Assembly (NCBI RefSeq): GCF_000224145.3
Contig: NC_020167.2
Span: 7,561,777 to 7,625,776, forward strand
Reading direction: 5' to 3'
Source: Ciona intestinalis
Lineage: Eukaryota; Chordata; Ascidiacea; Phlebobranchia; Cionidae
Length of the DNA stretch: 64,000 nucleotides
How positions within the stretch are numbered: the stretch's first letter is position 1; every line of letters begins with the position of its first letter. Below, piece after piece: positions 1 to 10,914 of this stretch. Below the pieces are notes generated by a model, which saw nothing but the letters and a program-made list of their open reading frames with translations, searched no databases and was not told where the DNA came from. A program made the position numbers and the translations under genes.

Positions 1-498
1 AAATTGGAACCAGCAGAGATTGTAGTATAATATTTCAAAGTACTGCCCGGTCGAGATTGGATGGAAGCCAAAAAATATCGTTTGTTGGCTACACGAGAAC
101 CAGAGTTTCATTACGTCACTTTTCACGAGAATAAATTCACATCGATTGCTCCGCTTGTTAGGTGTGGAATGTATGCTACCGCATGCGTCTTCCTTTATTT
201 CCTACGCCGGCGCAGAGCGTAAAAATGTGACGCTCATACACGATGTTTCGATCTCGTGGTTGGTTGGGCAGTGGGCACATTCCTCCCGATTGTTATATTA
301 TGAAACGTCATAATTAATAGTTACGTTGCAATAGGACAAGTGACGTAACAATTGAACGAAAATTTGTTTCAATTCCAAGCGAATGAATGTAACATTGAAT
401 GCAACGCGTGTGTGCGTCTTAGCACTTTCTGGCTGCGTGCGTGTCTGCGGAAAAGGGGGCTGTCATGACAGCAAAACAGCCCCCCTGGTTGCGCCCCT
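1..498. other. Unassigned flank left of the TNPO3 partial copy
   Basis: I see no convincing exon on either strand. The stretch holds several ACGTCA-type motifs (near 114, 308 and 342) and a perfect 9-bp inverted repeat with a 12-base loop at 455-484. It does not match the sequence that flanks the intact TNPO3 copy (14960-15459), so homology between the two copies stops sharply near 499. Confidence 0.5.
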
Positions 499-713
499 GT
501 AAGTACCTACCCTACTAGCCACAAATATTGGAAAAAAACCCAATAATAGTTTAGTAATAACCACTATTACCAACTTACACTGTAACTTCCGCATGGAATT
601 GTAATGTTTGTTCCGGGGTTGCTGTTGCAAGTGTTGCTTCAGTGGGTAAGTTCTTCAAAGCTGACATGAACCACGTGGAAAACGCCTGAAACAAATTAAT
701 CACAAATTTCAAT

Positions 714-780
714 GCATTCTATTCTATGTGGGTGCCATGGGTCCTAGGATTTAGGCCCGAATTGACCCATTACCTCAACC
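714..780. repeat. Short interspersed repeat, 'CCATGGGTCCTAGGATTTAG' family
   Basis: A 60-95 bp interspersed repeat with a core reading tctatgtggg..ccatgggtcctaggatttaggcc..attgacccatta. Other copies are near 2385-2443, 3011-3102, 8690-8746, 15674-15740, 17543-17618, 17636-17715, 18514-18565, 21819-21865, 25556-25625, 26878-26955, 36886-36957 and 49716-49775. It shows no coding potential. Confidence 0.7.
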
Positions 781-1230
781 ACAATAGTACATATTGGATG
801 TACCAAGTATTTAAATTCACCTTGCAAAGGTTATTCAGAGTACAGACAAGTAAACGTGCATAGGTTAGCATGTCTGGCTGTTCCAAGTATTTTATTCCAC
901 TCTCTTTAAAAAACATTTGAATTGGAGACAAGTAAATGTAACAGCCAGATTCACCTGCCTGGCTGTTCCAAGTATCAATTCCACTCCCTATCAAGCCACA
1001 CCAACTGTTACCTGTCTGTTACGTTCAATAATTGCCCACCAGAGTTCCGCCACATCAGGATACATGTAAGTAGGGATGTGGAACAAACATGCTTGTAACG
1101 ATTGCTCCACAATTTGTCCACCATAACTTTCAATGACTTGTTCAATGATATGCTGCCCACCCTCGCCACTGGCCTGTCAAATAAATTTATGAAATTGACA
1201 CAAAATTGTATAAACCGTAAACTCTGCTTT

Positions 1231-1322
1231 AGCGGCAGGACACGCGCCCACAATGATAGCAGCGCCAAGCCTCGAAACTAGTAAACTCTTGGCTGAAGGC
1301 AGAGGCGCTAACCACTTTGGCC
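1231..1322 (-). mobile_element. tRNA-headed SINE fragment
   Basis: Read on the minus strand it gives a tRNA-like head with a box-A-like TGGTTAGCGCC segment, then a GACGCTGC..ATTGTGGGCG body as in the other SINE copies. The same fragment is at 16153-16245 in the second copy of the duplication. Confidence 0.6.
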
Positions 1323-2288
1323 TGTCCCACAAACTTTATGATACAGTATGATATAGTGGGGGGGGGGAGATTTATGATACAGTATGGACAGCTTTTAATT
1401 CTATTTATTCATCTTATTTGGTAGTAAGCAAAAAAAAAAAATTACAGAATTATGATACCGTATTCTTACGAAGACACTAAACTAGAGAATACTGTTATCA
1501 GCGGGGCTTGAATCTAGGACCTTCTGGTTACAAGAATATAAACACTTACTACTAAAGTAATTTTAAACTTTAAAATTTTATTTATACCCAAAAAAAATTA
1601 AAATTTTAATACAAACACCCACAATTGATTCGAATTTTAGCCATTATTTCGAAACTCACCGTGTTTGATATTTTGCATTCCATTACATTACGTAAGAACT
1701 TAGTGACCGATGCGTTTGCGTCACGATGTTCGTGTTTCAGACCCACGAGGGCGCAATTGAGCAACGCTGGGCAAGCGGGGTGGCTGAGAAAGTGAGCCGG
1801 ACATTTCTCTAAAAATCTGAAGAAAAAAATAAAACATTCAAGGTGTAAGATTAGGTTTTGTACATTTTAAAAAGTTTGCAGAAAAGGTAAACTTTAGTGA
1901 AATGGTTTTATATTGCTCGCCATTGTGTACCAAATACAAATTTACCTAAGAAACTTAAGTTCTGGCAAATCAATTTTTTTAATTAAAAAACATGAAATAC
2001 TTAACATTATATGTGTATGACCTGCCTTTTTGTAATCCAAATAATTTGTTAAAAATTCAAATTTCACAAGATCAAAAACCAGCAATAAACGAAACCATAG
2101 TTTCACACAAAAAAACAAAATGTAAATTATTTTATAATATTTCTACCGTGAGCACAATCGGAACATATCATCCACTGTATCGGGGTGTTCCGATAATCCG
2201 TCTTTTTCATTAAGCATTTTAAACGTGGGTTCGGCAAACGATCCAAGCATGGTGGAGAGCGAGGTGTCTATTCCGTATTCATCAACCT

Positions 2289-2378
2289 TGAGACAAAGTC
2301 ACATACTTGGTAACTAGTAAGCGAGGTGTATGAACACTGTGTTATAACGACTGTTGTTGCCCCGCCATGCGAGGATAA
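2289..2378 (+). mobile_element. SINE 3' tail fragment
   Basis: Carries the common tail module ggtaactagtaagc..gtataacgactgt..gaggataaa. It begins only a few bases beyond the exon 19 acceptor of the partial TNPO3 copy, so that acceptor's upstream tract derives from the SINE. The duplicate is at 17206-17297. Confidence 0.7.
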
Positions 2379-2492
2379 AGGCACATCATGGGACCCAAGA
2401 TTTAAGCAAAGATTGGACCTCTAACCCCAACACCCAGTAAGCTTTATGTATAACGCATATACTTGTCACAGGAAATCAGTTATAATATAGCT

Positions 2493-2662
2493 ATATAGTA
2501 GGGTGGGGAAGATGGGACACCTTCTCATTCTATTTTCTCGTCGCATTTAGTAGCAAACAAAGAACATTTAAAGAAATATAAAACCGTATCTTTACGACTC
2601 CCATAGACCATTGTTAATTGTTTTAAACACAATCTCCATATTTGAACATTGTGTCAAAGGTG
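2493..2662 (+). mobile_element. MITE family A, cut by N gap
   Basis: Left end reads tatagtagggtggggaagat. The element runs into the assembly gap before its right end. Its interior matches the copy at 17758-17965 closely (shared cacaatctccatatttgaac). Confidence 0.85.
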
Positions 2663-2787
2663 NNNNNNNNNNNNNNNNNNNNNNNNNNNNNNNNNNNNNN
2701 NNNNNNNNNNNNNNNNNNNNNNNNNNNNNNNNNNNNNNNNNNNNNNNNNNNNNNNNNNNNNNNNNNNNNNNNNNNNNNNNNNNNNNN
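2663..2787. other. Assembly gap (125 N)
   Basis: A run of 125 N. The sequence to its left belongs to the TNPO3 partial duplication, while the sequence to its right leads into the SLC6 gene, so this is a possible misjoin. Confidence 1.
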
Positions 2788-3010
2788 ACCTATAACGGAT
2801 GTCCTGAAATTAGCATGCGTACGCATTTGTTTATATGCTATTGTTTATACAAGCATTCTCAGTTTGCATATGCAGTCAAGCAACTGTTTAAACTATATAT
2901 GAACATTTAATGTGTTTATACGAAATAAGTTAGATGCCTCCGACAAAATAGGTTAGCCCATACGTTTAATTATATAAAATTATGTGACACAAATACTACA
3001 GTGCGGTTGC

Positions 3011-3102
3011 ACCCTAGGTGTTGGGGTAATGGACCCATCCTGGCCTAAATCGTAGGACCCATGGCGTGTCACGCTGCGGAACCTTACGCACATAGAATAG
3101 AG
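3011..3102. repeat. Short interspersed repeat (ggcctaaatcgtaggaccca family)
   Basis: The best-preserved inverted-orientation copy of the same repeat as at 714-780, ending in cacatagaatag. It lies about 115 bases upstream of the first visible SLC6 exon. Confidence 0.65.
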
Positions 3103-3216
3103 TATATCACAGTGAAAACCATATCCCAACTTTGTAAAAGTTATACTGTAACCACATCCACACCAATGGTCCCTACCTTGTATCTATATTTAATAAACCA
3201 TATCCTTTCATGACAG

Positions 3217-6200
3217 GTGGTTTACTTCAGCGCTACATTCCCATACATCGTTCTTGTCATTTTCTTCTTTCGAGGAATTACTTTGCCGGGTTCAATGGAC
3301 GGAGTGGCTTATATGTTCACGCCTGATGTAAGTTGCATGAAGTTAATCGTACCGCTTTGTGTATTCACAACTTTAAAATGATTCTTATGGGTTGTATTGT
3401 ATAGTAGTGTGGGGGAAGATGGGACAGCTTTTGTACATATTATCCAAACATCCGTCGTAAGGGCTTTATAATTCTTGGAATGTCCTTTTTACTGCTAAAT
3501 GGGACGAGAAAATAGAATGAAAAGGTGTCCTGTCTTCCCCCATTCCACTATACAAATTTTATATTATAAAATGTCCGCCATGCATTAAAAAACTGAAGAA
3601 AAACTCTTAATCATTATATACTAAAACTGAAAAAAGACTGTGTAGTTACAACAACTGTATAATATGTATGATAGACTGCATAATGTAACAGCGTACATAT
3701 AACTGACTTTTTGTTTTTTTTTGGGGGGGGGGGTTTATGTATGACAGATAATTTAGACAACCCATTAGTGACCACTGGGTTGAAGCAATTGCCGTTAAGT
3801 GTCTTGCCCAAGGACACATACGCCAACAATGGTAGCAGCGACGAGCCTTGAACCCATTACCTCTGGGTTAATATAACTGACTTACTCGAATACAGATGTC
3901 TCGTCTCGCTGACGCCACCGTGTGGCGAGATGCTGCGACACAAATCTTCTTTTCTCTGGGACTTGGCTTCGGTGGGGTGATCGCATATTCCTCATACAAC
4001 GACTTAAAGAATAATTGCAGAAAAGATGCGTTGACAGTGGCCAGTATAAACTGCGCGACAAGTATCTTCGCATCGTTGGTCATATTCAGTATACTCGGCT
4101 TCAAGGCACACCATAGATCTGAGCAGTGCATGGATCAGTAAGTCACCAAGTTTAAACTATGTTTGTAAAGCTGTTTTTACTGTGGGGAAGAGAGACGTTA
4201 GCATATTTTGTCAAGTATGGTATAACCTAATTCTGTTTTTACCAACGCTCTTTTAGACTGGTGTATACTGTTATGTAATTTTGTAAAGCTTTTTTTACTG
4301 TGGGAAAACATGGATACCGTTAGCACATTATATCTCATACGTAATTCTGTTTTGAACAGTTGACAACGCTCTTATAGGGTCGTGGGTACAGGTATACAAT
4401 TGTGTGAATTTTCTTTATTTTTAGCATATGGGACAACAAAAAATCATGAAACGTTAACAAATTTTATAATTAATTGTTTAGAAACTAACATATAGTACAG
4501 GGGGTAAGAAGGTCTATGTTTCATTCTCATTTATCGCCCCATTTGGTAGTAAATAAAGAATCTTTACAGAATTATATTACAGTATATTTATTTTCTCATT
4601 TTTTTCTGTCCCATTTGGTAGTAAATACATAACCTTTACTAATTTACTTCTAATTTTAGCAACATTATCAAAATCCACGCATTCTTCAACGAGTATAATC
4701 CGGACCACAACATGAATGACGTGGCAGTTCAGATGGATCGCAAAAACTACATCCATTTGCTTGATGTGATGAACGAGACTTTCTACAGCGACAACGAAAC
4801 AGCGCCAGAAATCCTAAAAGTATGAACACCTAAAACTAAATTCTAAATGCACCAAATACAAACACCTAAAATCAAAATATAAATGCAGAAAGTATGAAAA
4901 CGTAAAACTAGATTATAAATACTCAAAAATATGAACACACAAACTAAATTCTAAATGCATAAAGTAAAAACATGCAAAACTAAATTTGTTCATACGTTTA
5001 GCTGCATAAAACACGCATTTTTTGATCAGTTTTAAAACAAACATGACAATTCATGACAATATGTAGGTTACGATTTTCATCTCAAACGTCTCGGTTAAAA
5101 ACGCTAAAATCATCTTCAGTGGTGTATCCGAACCGTTTTCAATAAAAACCGTTTCTTACATATGAACTGTTATGTTGGTATTCAAACCTCTTTTTGATAA
5201 GAAAGCCATTAACTCACATTACGAAGTAACTGACTTAGTTTAAACTGGGAAGCAACCAGCAGTGCTTCGGTAATCAGCGATTTGCGTGTTGTGCGTGGCC
5301 GTAATTTTAAAGCAGCGCGAGAGTTCTGATTGCAAGACATGACGTCAATTACTGAGAACCAGAGGCGACGAAAAGCCCCTTTAGCATTCTAGGCGCTTTT
5401 GGTACGCAAGGCTGAATTTAAATACCCGAGATCCCAGAAAACTTTGAAGGAATCAGAAAAACAAAGCAATTTAATGCGTTGCAATTTGGCTGGAATTTTT
5501 TTCTTCGCTGAACATTTTTTGAAACCTAATAATGCTGACTATTTTTTTAACTTTACAAATATACGTTTTATGCTTCTCTCGGGTAAAATCCAGCAGCCTT
5601 AAACTTTTTATTTTCCTTTCAGCACTGGCTGTCAATCAACGTCAGCACTTGCACAATCAAGGACGAACTGCAAGAGGTGGGAAATTATCAAAATAAAGTT
5701 TTTTGATTTTGATGGGAAATTATCAAAATAAAGTTATTTGATTTTGATGGGAAATTATCAAAATAAAGTTATTTTTGATTATTATCTTACGTTTTTAAAA
5801 GATAGAACTGTTTTTATTCGCTTTATTTTCCCACAGGCCGTTTCCGGACCCGGGCTCGCTTTTATCGCGTTCACAGAAGCGATGATTAATATGCCGGGAG
5901 GTCCTTTCTGGAGTGTCATGTTTTTCTGCATGTTGATTAACCTCGGGTTGGGTTCAATGTTCGGGACATTAGAAGGTATAATCACACCGCTTCGAGATCT
6001 TGGGCTCAGAATACCTAAAGAGGCGATTGTCGGTAAGTGGATACGCGTGAAATATACATGTTTCATGCTTCATGTATTATTTAAGCGCTGTTCCGTGTAA
6101 AGTGTAAAGTGTATTAGGATAACGGGTTCTTTAAGTTTGTCCCCATGTAGAAAAACGTTATCCATAAAGTTAAGTTTCCGAAGTCTTTTCCTGTCATATG

Positions 6201-9200
6201 CTATCCTATATTTGTTAGGTCCTATATAAGACTTAAGCCAGTTTGGCCTATTGTCGCGTCGCTGCCATATAGCACATTTTGTATAAGATTTCTGACCGAA
6301 ATGCCTGGCTTTAATCTGTATTATTTTTCTCTTCTATGTTCGTAAGGTTCTTAAGGACTTAGGAATTAGGCCAGATTCCACCCATTGTTGTCCCATTATT
6401 TTTCCATTTTCGGTCCCAGAGTTATGACCGGGAATGGTTGACTAAAATCCTACTTTCGTTTCAGCAATACTGTGTTTGATATCCCTCGCCATTGGAATGA
6501 TTTTCACTCTACGTTCTGGCATGTATATCTTGGATATATTCGACACGTACGCTGGAACTCTCCCATTGCTCATGATCGCATTCTTCGAAACTATTGGAGT
6601 TGCTTGGATATACGGTTTCTCAAGGTACTGTCGTTAGTTAATAAATAAACGCCTATGCATTTACATACATGGTAACTCGTAAGCTGGCACATGGTTACCC
6701 GTAAGCTGGCACGTGGTAACTCGTAAGCTGGCACGAGGTTTATGAAACAAAATCGCGTGTTATAACGGCTGTCGTTTTCCGGCCACGCGAAGATATAATC
6801 ACATTCACATTCATCTCCGTCTAAATACATAAAGACAGATACATAAATTAAGGCGAAAGACTTTAAATTTAATTTTCGTGTCCTGTCTTGCCCAAGCCTA
6901 TGATTCACGAAAACGTCCGAACTACAGACTGTCTATTTATCGCTTGTCGCCATTACTTTTACTTGATATTCTGTATATATTAACGGGGACCGTTTGACGT
7001 AATTTCCAATGTCTGGATAGTTTGAATTAGTTGTTCCTCATTACACATTTAAAAAGCCGAAGAAAAAAACAAGACACTTAACATCAGTTGCTCCAACCCA
7101 GTAAACCCTTTAAGCTGTTTAAAGTGTTCGTTATTTACATTAAAAATTAAAAAATCACAAAAAATATAACGACGGTCGTTTTCCGCCACGCGAACATAAC
7201 ATTCCATTCATGCAATAAAAATTTAAATTAAAACCTTATTTTAGATTTTCCGATGACCTTAAACTGATGTTGGGAGATGATGGACCTGGTTTGTTTTGGA
7301 GAGCGACGTGGTGCGTCATCTCTCCTCTGTGCATGTTGACGTTGTTTGTAAGCTCCATCGTCACTCTTGCCATCAAAACCCCACAATATGAAGTTTACGT
7401 TCTTGGAGGAGGTTAGTTATAACTATATATAAAAAGTCATAACTATATAATTTGAAAATTGTAGTACAAAAAATTAAATGTTTTTACCTAAAAAATTAAA
7501 CCGTATCTTCACGACTTTCACAGACCGTTGTTCATTGTTTAAAACACGGTCAGGCTTTTTGGATATAATGCGTTAAATATGTCCCATCTTCCCCCACTCT
7601 ACTATATAGTAAAAAATGTACGTGATTATTTTTACAATTAACGCTGTGTTGTATATGCTATTCTAACCCGGCCCCGTTGCGTAGTGGTTAGCGCGCCTGC
7701 CTGTAACCATTNNNNNNNNNNNNNNNNNNNNNNNNNNNNNNNNNNNNNNNNNNNNNNNNNNNNNNNNNNNNNNNNNNNNNNNNNNNNNNNNNNNNNNNNN
7801 NNNNNNNNNNNNNNNNNNNNNNNNNNNNNNNNNNNNCGCAAATGATAAGTTATAGTCAAAGACCTTTATGTACATTATACCTGGTCGTTATGCCTGGTAA
7901 CAGAATGTCTTTCATTATATTAAAGCACAATAGTCGTATTACGTTTACTACTGATATTAACCAACGGTTTGTTTTGAAATTCACGATCGATTGAGTTTTG
8001 AGACAAGGAAGAGCGTATAGGTGTGCATCATATCCGATCGGAAGCGCTTCTTTGTGACGTCACACACGCATTTATATAGTAAACAAAGCTATAAATATGG
8101 GCGGGGCTGGAGGTGGAATTTTTAAACCAATCAAAATGCTTAAATTGGTTGCCAAGATACAATAAGCCAGACTGTATCCTGTATAAGCTGTAATTGTAGT
8201 TTTCCATTGGTTTAGGTGTGCTACCCAATTAAGTTATGGATTGTCGCCTCGAGACACTTAACCTTTCGTAAGTGCGTATTCGGGCATAGTAATAAAAGGC
8301 CTTCGTGACCACGTGGTATTTGGCGCCAATTTTTGCCTCCGCTGCGAAAATGTGTGAATGGGTAGCTGGGAAACTGCCGCAGTATCGGTTAACGTTTCCG
8401 TTTGCGCTGTGGGTTTTAATTACCACCAAGCACTGTGTGTGTGCTGGCAACGGGCCTAAAGCTTCTTGAATTACCAAGAAAAACCGAGGCGGAGAAGACG
8501 CATGCGAATNNNNNNNNNNNNNNNNNNNNNNNNNNNNNNNNNNNNNNNNNNNNNNNNNNATACATGGTAACTCGTAAGCTGGCACGATGTGTTAAACCCG
8601 TGTGATAACGACTGTCGTTTTCCAGCCACGCGAGGATAAAGTAAGTTACATTCATTCATTTATTCATTCATAAATCAGTAAGATCACGCAGCGTGGCAGG
8701 GCATGGGTCCTAGAATATAGGTCAAGATTGACCCATTACTCCACGAACGCTGTGTTTTAAAATGACATCAAATATTCACCGATTCTTGTTCACATCTTAT
8801 TATTTTCCCACCTTTGCAGAGAAAACGAAGATGAAGGTCGATTACCCTGGTTGGGCCATCGGGTTTATAATTTGTTTAATCTTCTGCAGCATCATCTGGA
8901 TTCCTATCATAGCTTTCCTGAGGTGGAGAGGTAAGGTTAACTTATATTTTCGAGTTAATAACAATAGCGGGCGGCTCCTATATGACTTGGTTAATGAAGC
9001 CTTTACTGATGTTGGTGCAACTGTCGTGCTTTTCCCATACTTTTATTCATAGCGTGTTTTACCAACTGCTGTTTTGCTGTTGATTCCCTTAACTTCGTTC
9101 AATACAAGTAAAAAAAACTTTCAATCTGGTATATTTTACGAACTGGAAATTAAAATGAAAACACAAAATATAATAAAATTTTAACTTAGCTTCTAGTTTC

Positions 9201-9360
9201 AATTAATTCCTGGGGTGTAACATTATTGGTAAAAATTATAAACTGGAAATTAAAATGAATAAAACATAAATAAAACATTTTTTTTCATACAGGTTACCTC
9301 AGTTACACAAGCGTTGACTCCGCGTCAAAGAAGGGACCGACGAATTCTTACGTAGCGTAA
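3217..9360 (+). CDS. SLC6 neutral amino acid transporter (B0AT-like), 5'-truncated
   Basis: Nine exons: 3217-3327, 3896-4137, 4660-4819, 5623-5676, 5837-6032, 6465-6624, 7245-7411, 8820-8930 and 9293-9360. They join in one frame for 422 residues ending in a TAA stop. The first exon encodes [15 protein letters not shown], the TM5 signature of sodium/chloride-coupled SLC6 transporters. [18 protein letters not shown] (TM6) and [13 protein letters not shown] (TM8) follow, then TM9-TM12. The NNC..DA spacing and [15 protein letters not shown] resemble the SLC6A18/19/20 neutral or imino amino acid carriers more than monoamine or GABA carriers. TM1-TM4, which hold most of the sodium and substrate site, should lie upstream but are not in the window; the sequence there is a TNPO3 duplicate bounded by an N gap. 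The subfamily call is inference from motifs. Confidence 0.9.
3400..3553 (-). mobile_element. MITE family A
   Basis: Terminal inverted repeats tatagtagtgtgggggaaga and tcttcccccattccactata flank a shortened interior, in opposite orientation to most copies. It lies in an SLC6 intron. Confidence 0.85.
3697..3883 (-). mobile_element. SINE with 13-bp target-site duplication
   Basis: The SINE body occupies about 3710-3870 and is flanked by the direct repeat atataactgactt at 3697-3709 and 3871-3883. On the minus strand it carries GGGTTCAAGGCTCG (B-box-like) and ends in an A-rich run. It sits 12 bases before the acceptor of the SLC6 TM6 exon. Confidence 0.85.
4495..4640 (+). mobile_element. MITE family A, degraded
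   Basis: Recognisable from cccatttggtagtaaataaa repeated with variants and from agggggtaagaagg. Neither terminus is clean. Confidence 0.5.
5679..5780. repeat. Tandem repeat, about 35-bp unit x3
   Basis: Units starting gggaaattatcaaaataaag at 5679, 5714 and 5749. The array begins within three bases of the SLC6 exon donor at 5677. Confidence 0.9.
6667..6815 (+). mobile_element. SINE tail with internal triplication
   Basis: The module tcgtaagctggcac occurs three times in a row with slight variants (6672-6735), followed by the usual gtgttataacggctgtcg and gccacgcg pieces. It lies just after an SLC6 exon donor. Confidence 0.75.
7499..7610 (+). mobile_element. MITE family A, right half
   Basis: Holds only the interior and the right terminus cccatcttcccccactctac. 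The left half is replaced by other AT-rich sequence. Confidence 0.75.
7671..7711 (+). mobile_element. tRNA-like SINE head
   Basis: Reads gcgtagtggttagcgcgcct, a tRNA-type box A, followed by ctgtaacc before an N gap cuts it. It is the clearest 5' head of the SINE family in the window. It is not a functional tRNA because the rest is missing. Confidence 0.7.
7712..7836. other. Assembly gap (125 N)
   Basis: A run of 125 N inside the SLC6 intron 7411-8820, interrupting a SINE. Confidence 1.
8510..8559. other. Assembly gap (50 N)
   Basis: A run of 50 N in the same SLC6 intron, directly before a SINE tail. Confidence 1.
8560..8675 (+). mobile_element. SINE tail with ATTC-type end
   Basis: Contains ggtaactcgtaagctggcac, gtgataacgactgtcg and gaggataaagtaag, and ends in cattcattcatttattcatt. 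Confidence 0.8.
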
Positions 9361-9616
9361 CGTGACGTCATTAACGTGTGACGTAACCATCAGGTACCCG
9401 TCCATGGCCCCGGTTCGAATCGACGGGCGAACCGAAATCAAGGTCAAATTTCGGTTGGTTTTGAAACCTGGACAAAAAAACTTTGTGCATAAAATTATCT
9501 GTTTTCGTGGCCCGTAATTCGCCACAAAGAACAAGTATATTCAAAGGGGTAATATTTTTAGAAAATAACAGCCTGCAAAATCATTTTCCAAAGTATTTAG
9601 ACGTTATACGCGTCGG

Positions 9617-9812
9617 ATAGTAGAGTGGGGAAGACGGGACACCTTTTCATACTATTCTCGTCCAATTTGGTAGTAAACAAACAACATTCAAAGAATTATA
9701 AAACCGTATCCTCATGACTCCCATAGACCGCTGTTAAAATTGTTCAAAACACGATCAGGATATTTGGATATTATATGCTAAATGTGAACCATCTTACCCC
9801 ACAGTACTGTAT
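9617..9812 (+). mobile_element. MITE family A
   Basis: Near full length (about 195 bp) with termini atagtagagtggggaagacg and catcttaccccacagtactg. Confidence 0.9.
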
Positions 9813-10914
9813 TACCTTTCATGCTGCGTTTTAAAATCTCTTTGTTTTTTTTATTGTTTCCTAGGTGATATAGTCACTATTATGCTGTCATTTAGAAGTT
9901 GAAATTCTGCTTTTGTTTCGAATTTGTGACCTCACTGCTTATGGCATGAATCAGTAGCACTTATCAAATGACGTAACGTAAGTGCTGCTTGTGACGTCAT
10001 AATTCCGAAACTTAGCTCGTAGGAAATATCCGTTTTCTTCAAAGAATATCGATTGCAATTTTACCGATTTTTTATCACTATTTATTTTCATTGTACTTTT
10101 GGATTGTGTTGTAGCGCTAGCGGTGCAGACTAATATGGAAAATGTAGTTTTCTTGTATATTGTTAACGGTTAACTTCCTGTGTTGCTACATTGCTGCTTC
10201 GTAAGACCAATGTAAATAAATAGAATAAGTTTCAAACGCGCTTTCGTGGTTTCTAGAAATGTTTTAATACACTTTAATGTTAGTCGTTTAACGAGGTCGT
10301 TATAGTAAAAATACAGACAGAAAGTCGATAGCGCTGGCTGAATTAAATAAAACATAGGCCTGTAACAGAAAAGGGATCGTATAGATACCTTAATTACCAT
10401 TTTATTGTAGAGCCGATTAGTTTAAAGGTTATAGCATTGCTGTCTTGACCGAATTCCAAATCCAGTGGAGCTCTTTGTCTTTGTATGTGGGCATTGTGGG
10501 ATCAGAAACTTATGTCAGAGTTGGCTGGTTTTTCGTAGAATATTGGTCCCTTATAATTTATGGTACGAATCAAAAGTGTTAGGTTATTATAAACTAAAAT
10601 TGATATACGTATTTGCAAAAAACTTACGGGGTAGCAATTTTTCCGAACTCGCTTCCTTTTGTATATGATATCTACTGTGAAGTTTGATAAAACGGATGAC
10701 ATCTTCTATATTATTGCCGTTCAATATAACACAGACGTGTAATTTCGTCTCATCTGTTCTAGGAAAGTGTGTCTGCTGAATCAGCTGATCGGCATTTAGT
10801 TTATTTGTTTGGTTCCCTTTTCTGATATTAAAAAACCTTTAGTATTAATACTGGTTAAAACAGAACGGTAAAGTTATTGTGAAATAGTAGTGACTAATAT
10901 GTGGGCAATGCTGT

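Larger units (their letters stand above)
579..2286 (-). pseudogene. TNPO3: Partial copy of TNPO3 (exons 19-22 only)
   Basis: Four minus-strand exons, 2147-2286, 1660-1816, 1012-1173 and 579-685, correspond exactly in length and splice sites to exons 19-22 of the intact TNPO3 gene at 14952-27876. They would encode about 189 residues near the importin-beta-family C-terminus, including the VDEYG start of exon 19 and the PDVAELWW stretch of exon 21. Exon 23 (stop) and exons 1-18 are missing. All four exons stay open and all splice sites are intact. I count six differences from the intact copy in 566 coding bases, every one synonymous. This is either a misplaced alternative haplotype or a very recent partial duplication; 'pseudogene' is used only because the unit is incomplete. 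An N gap follows at 2663. Confidence 0.85.
499..2662. repeat. Long near-identical duplication, copy 1
   Basis: Nearly the same sequence as 15460-17965 in the same orientation, including introns, a SINE fragment (1231-1322) and poly-A/C runs. Copy 1 has about 38 extra bases near 877-916. Copy 2 has an extra block at about 17298-17665. Beyond that block homology resumes (2379-2662 with about 17665-17940) and runs into the N gap. Confidence 0.9.

Noticed and set aside
7671..7711. Possible tRNA gene
   Set aside because: Only a box-A-like head is present, the rest is N, and the same head belongs to the SINE family.
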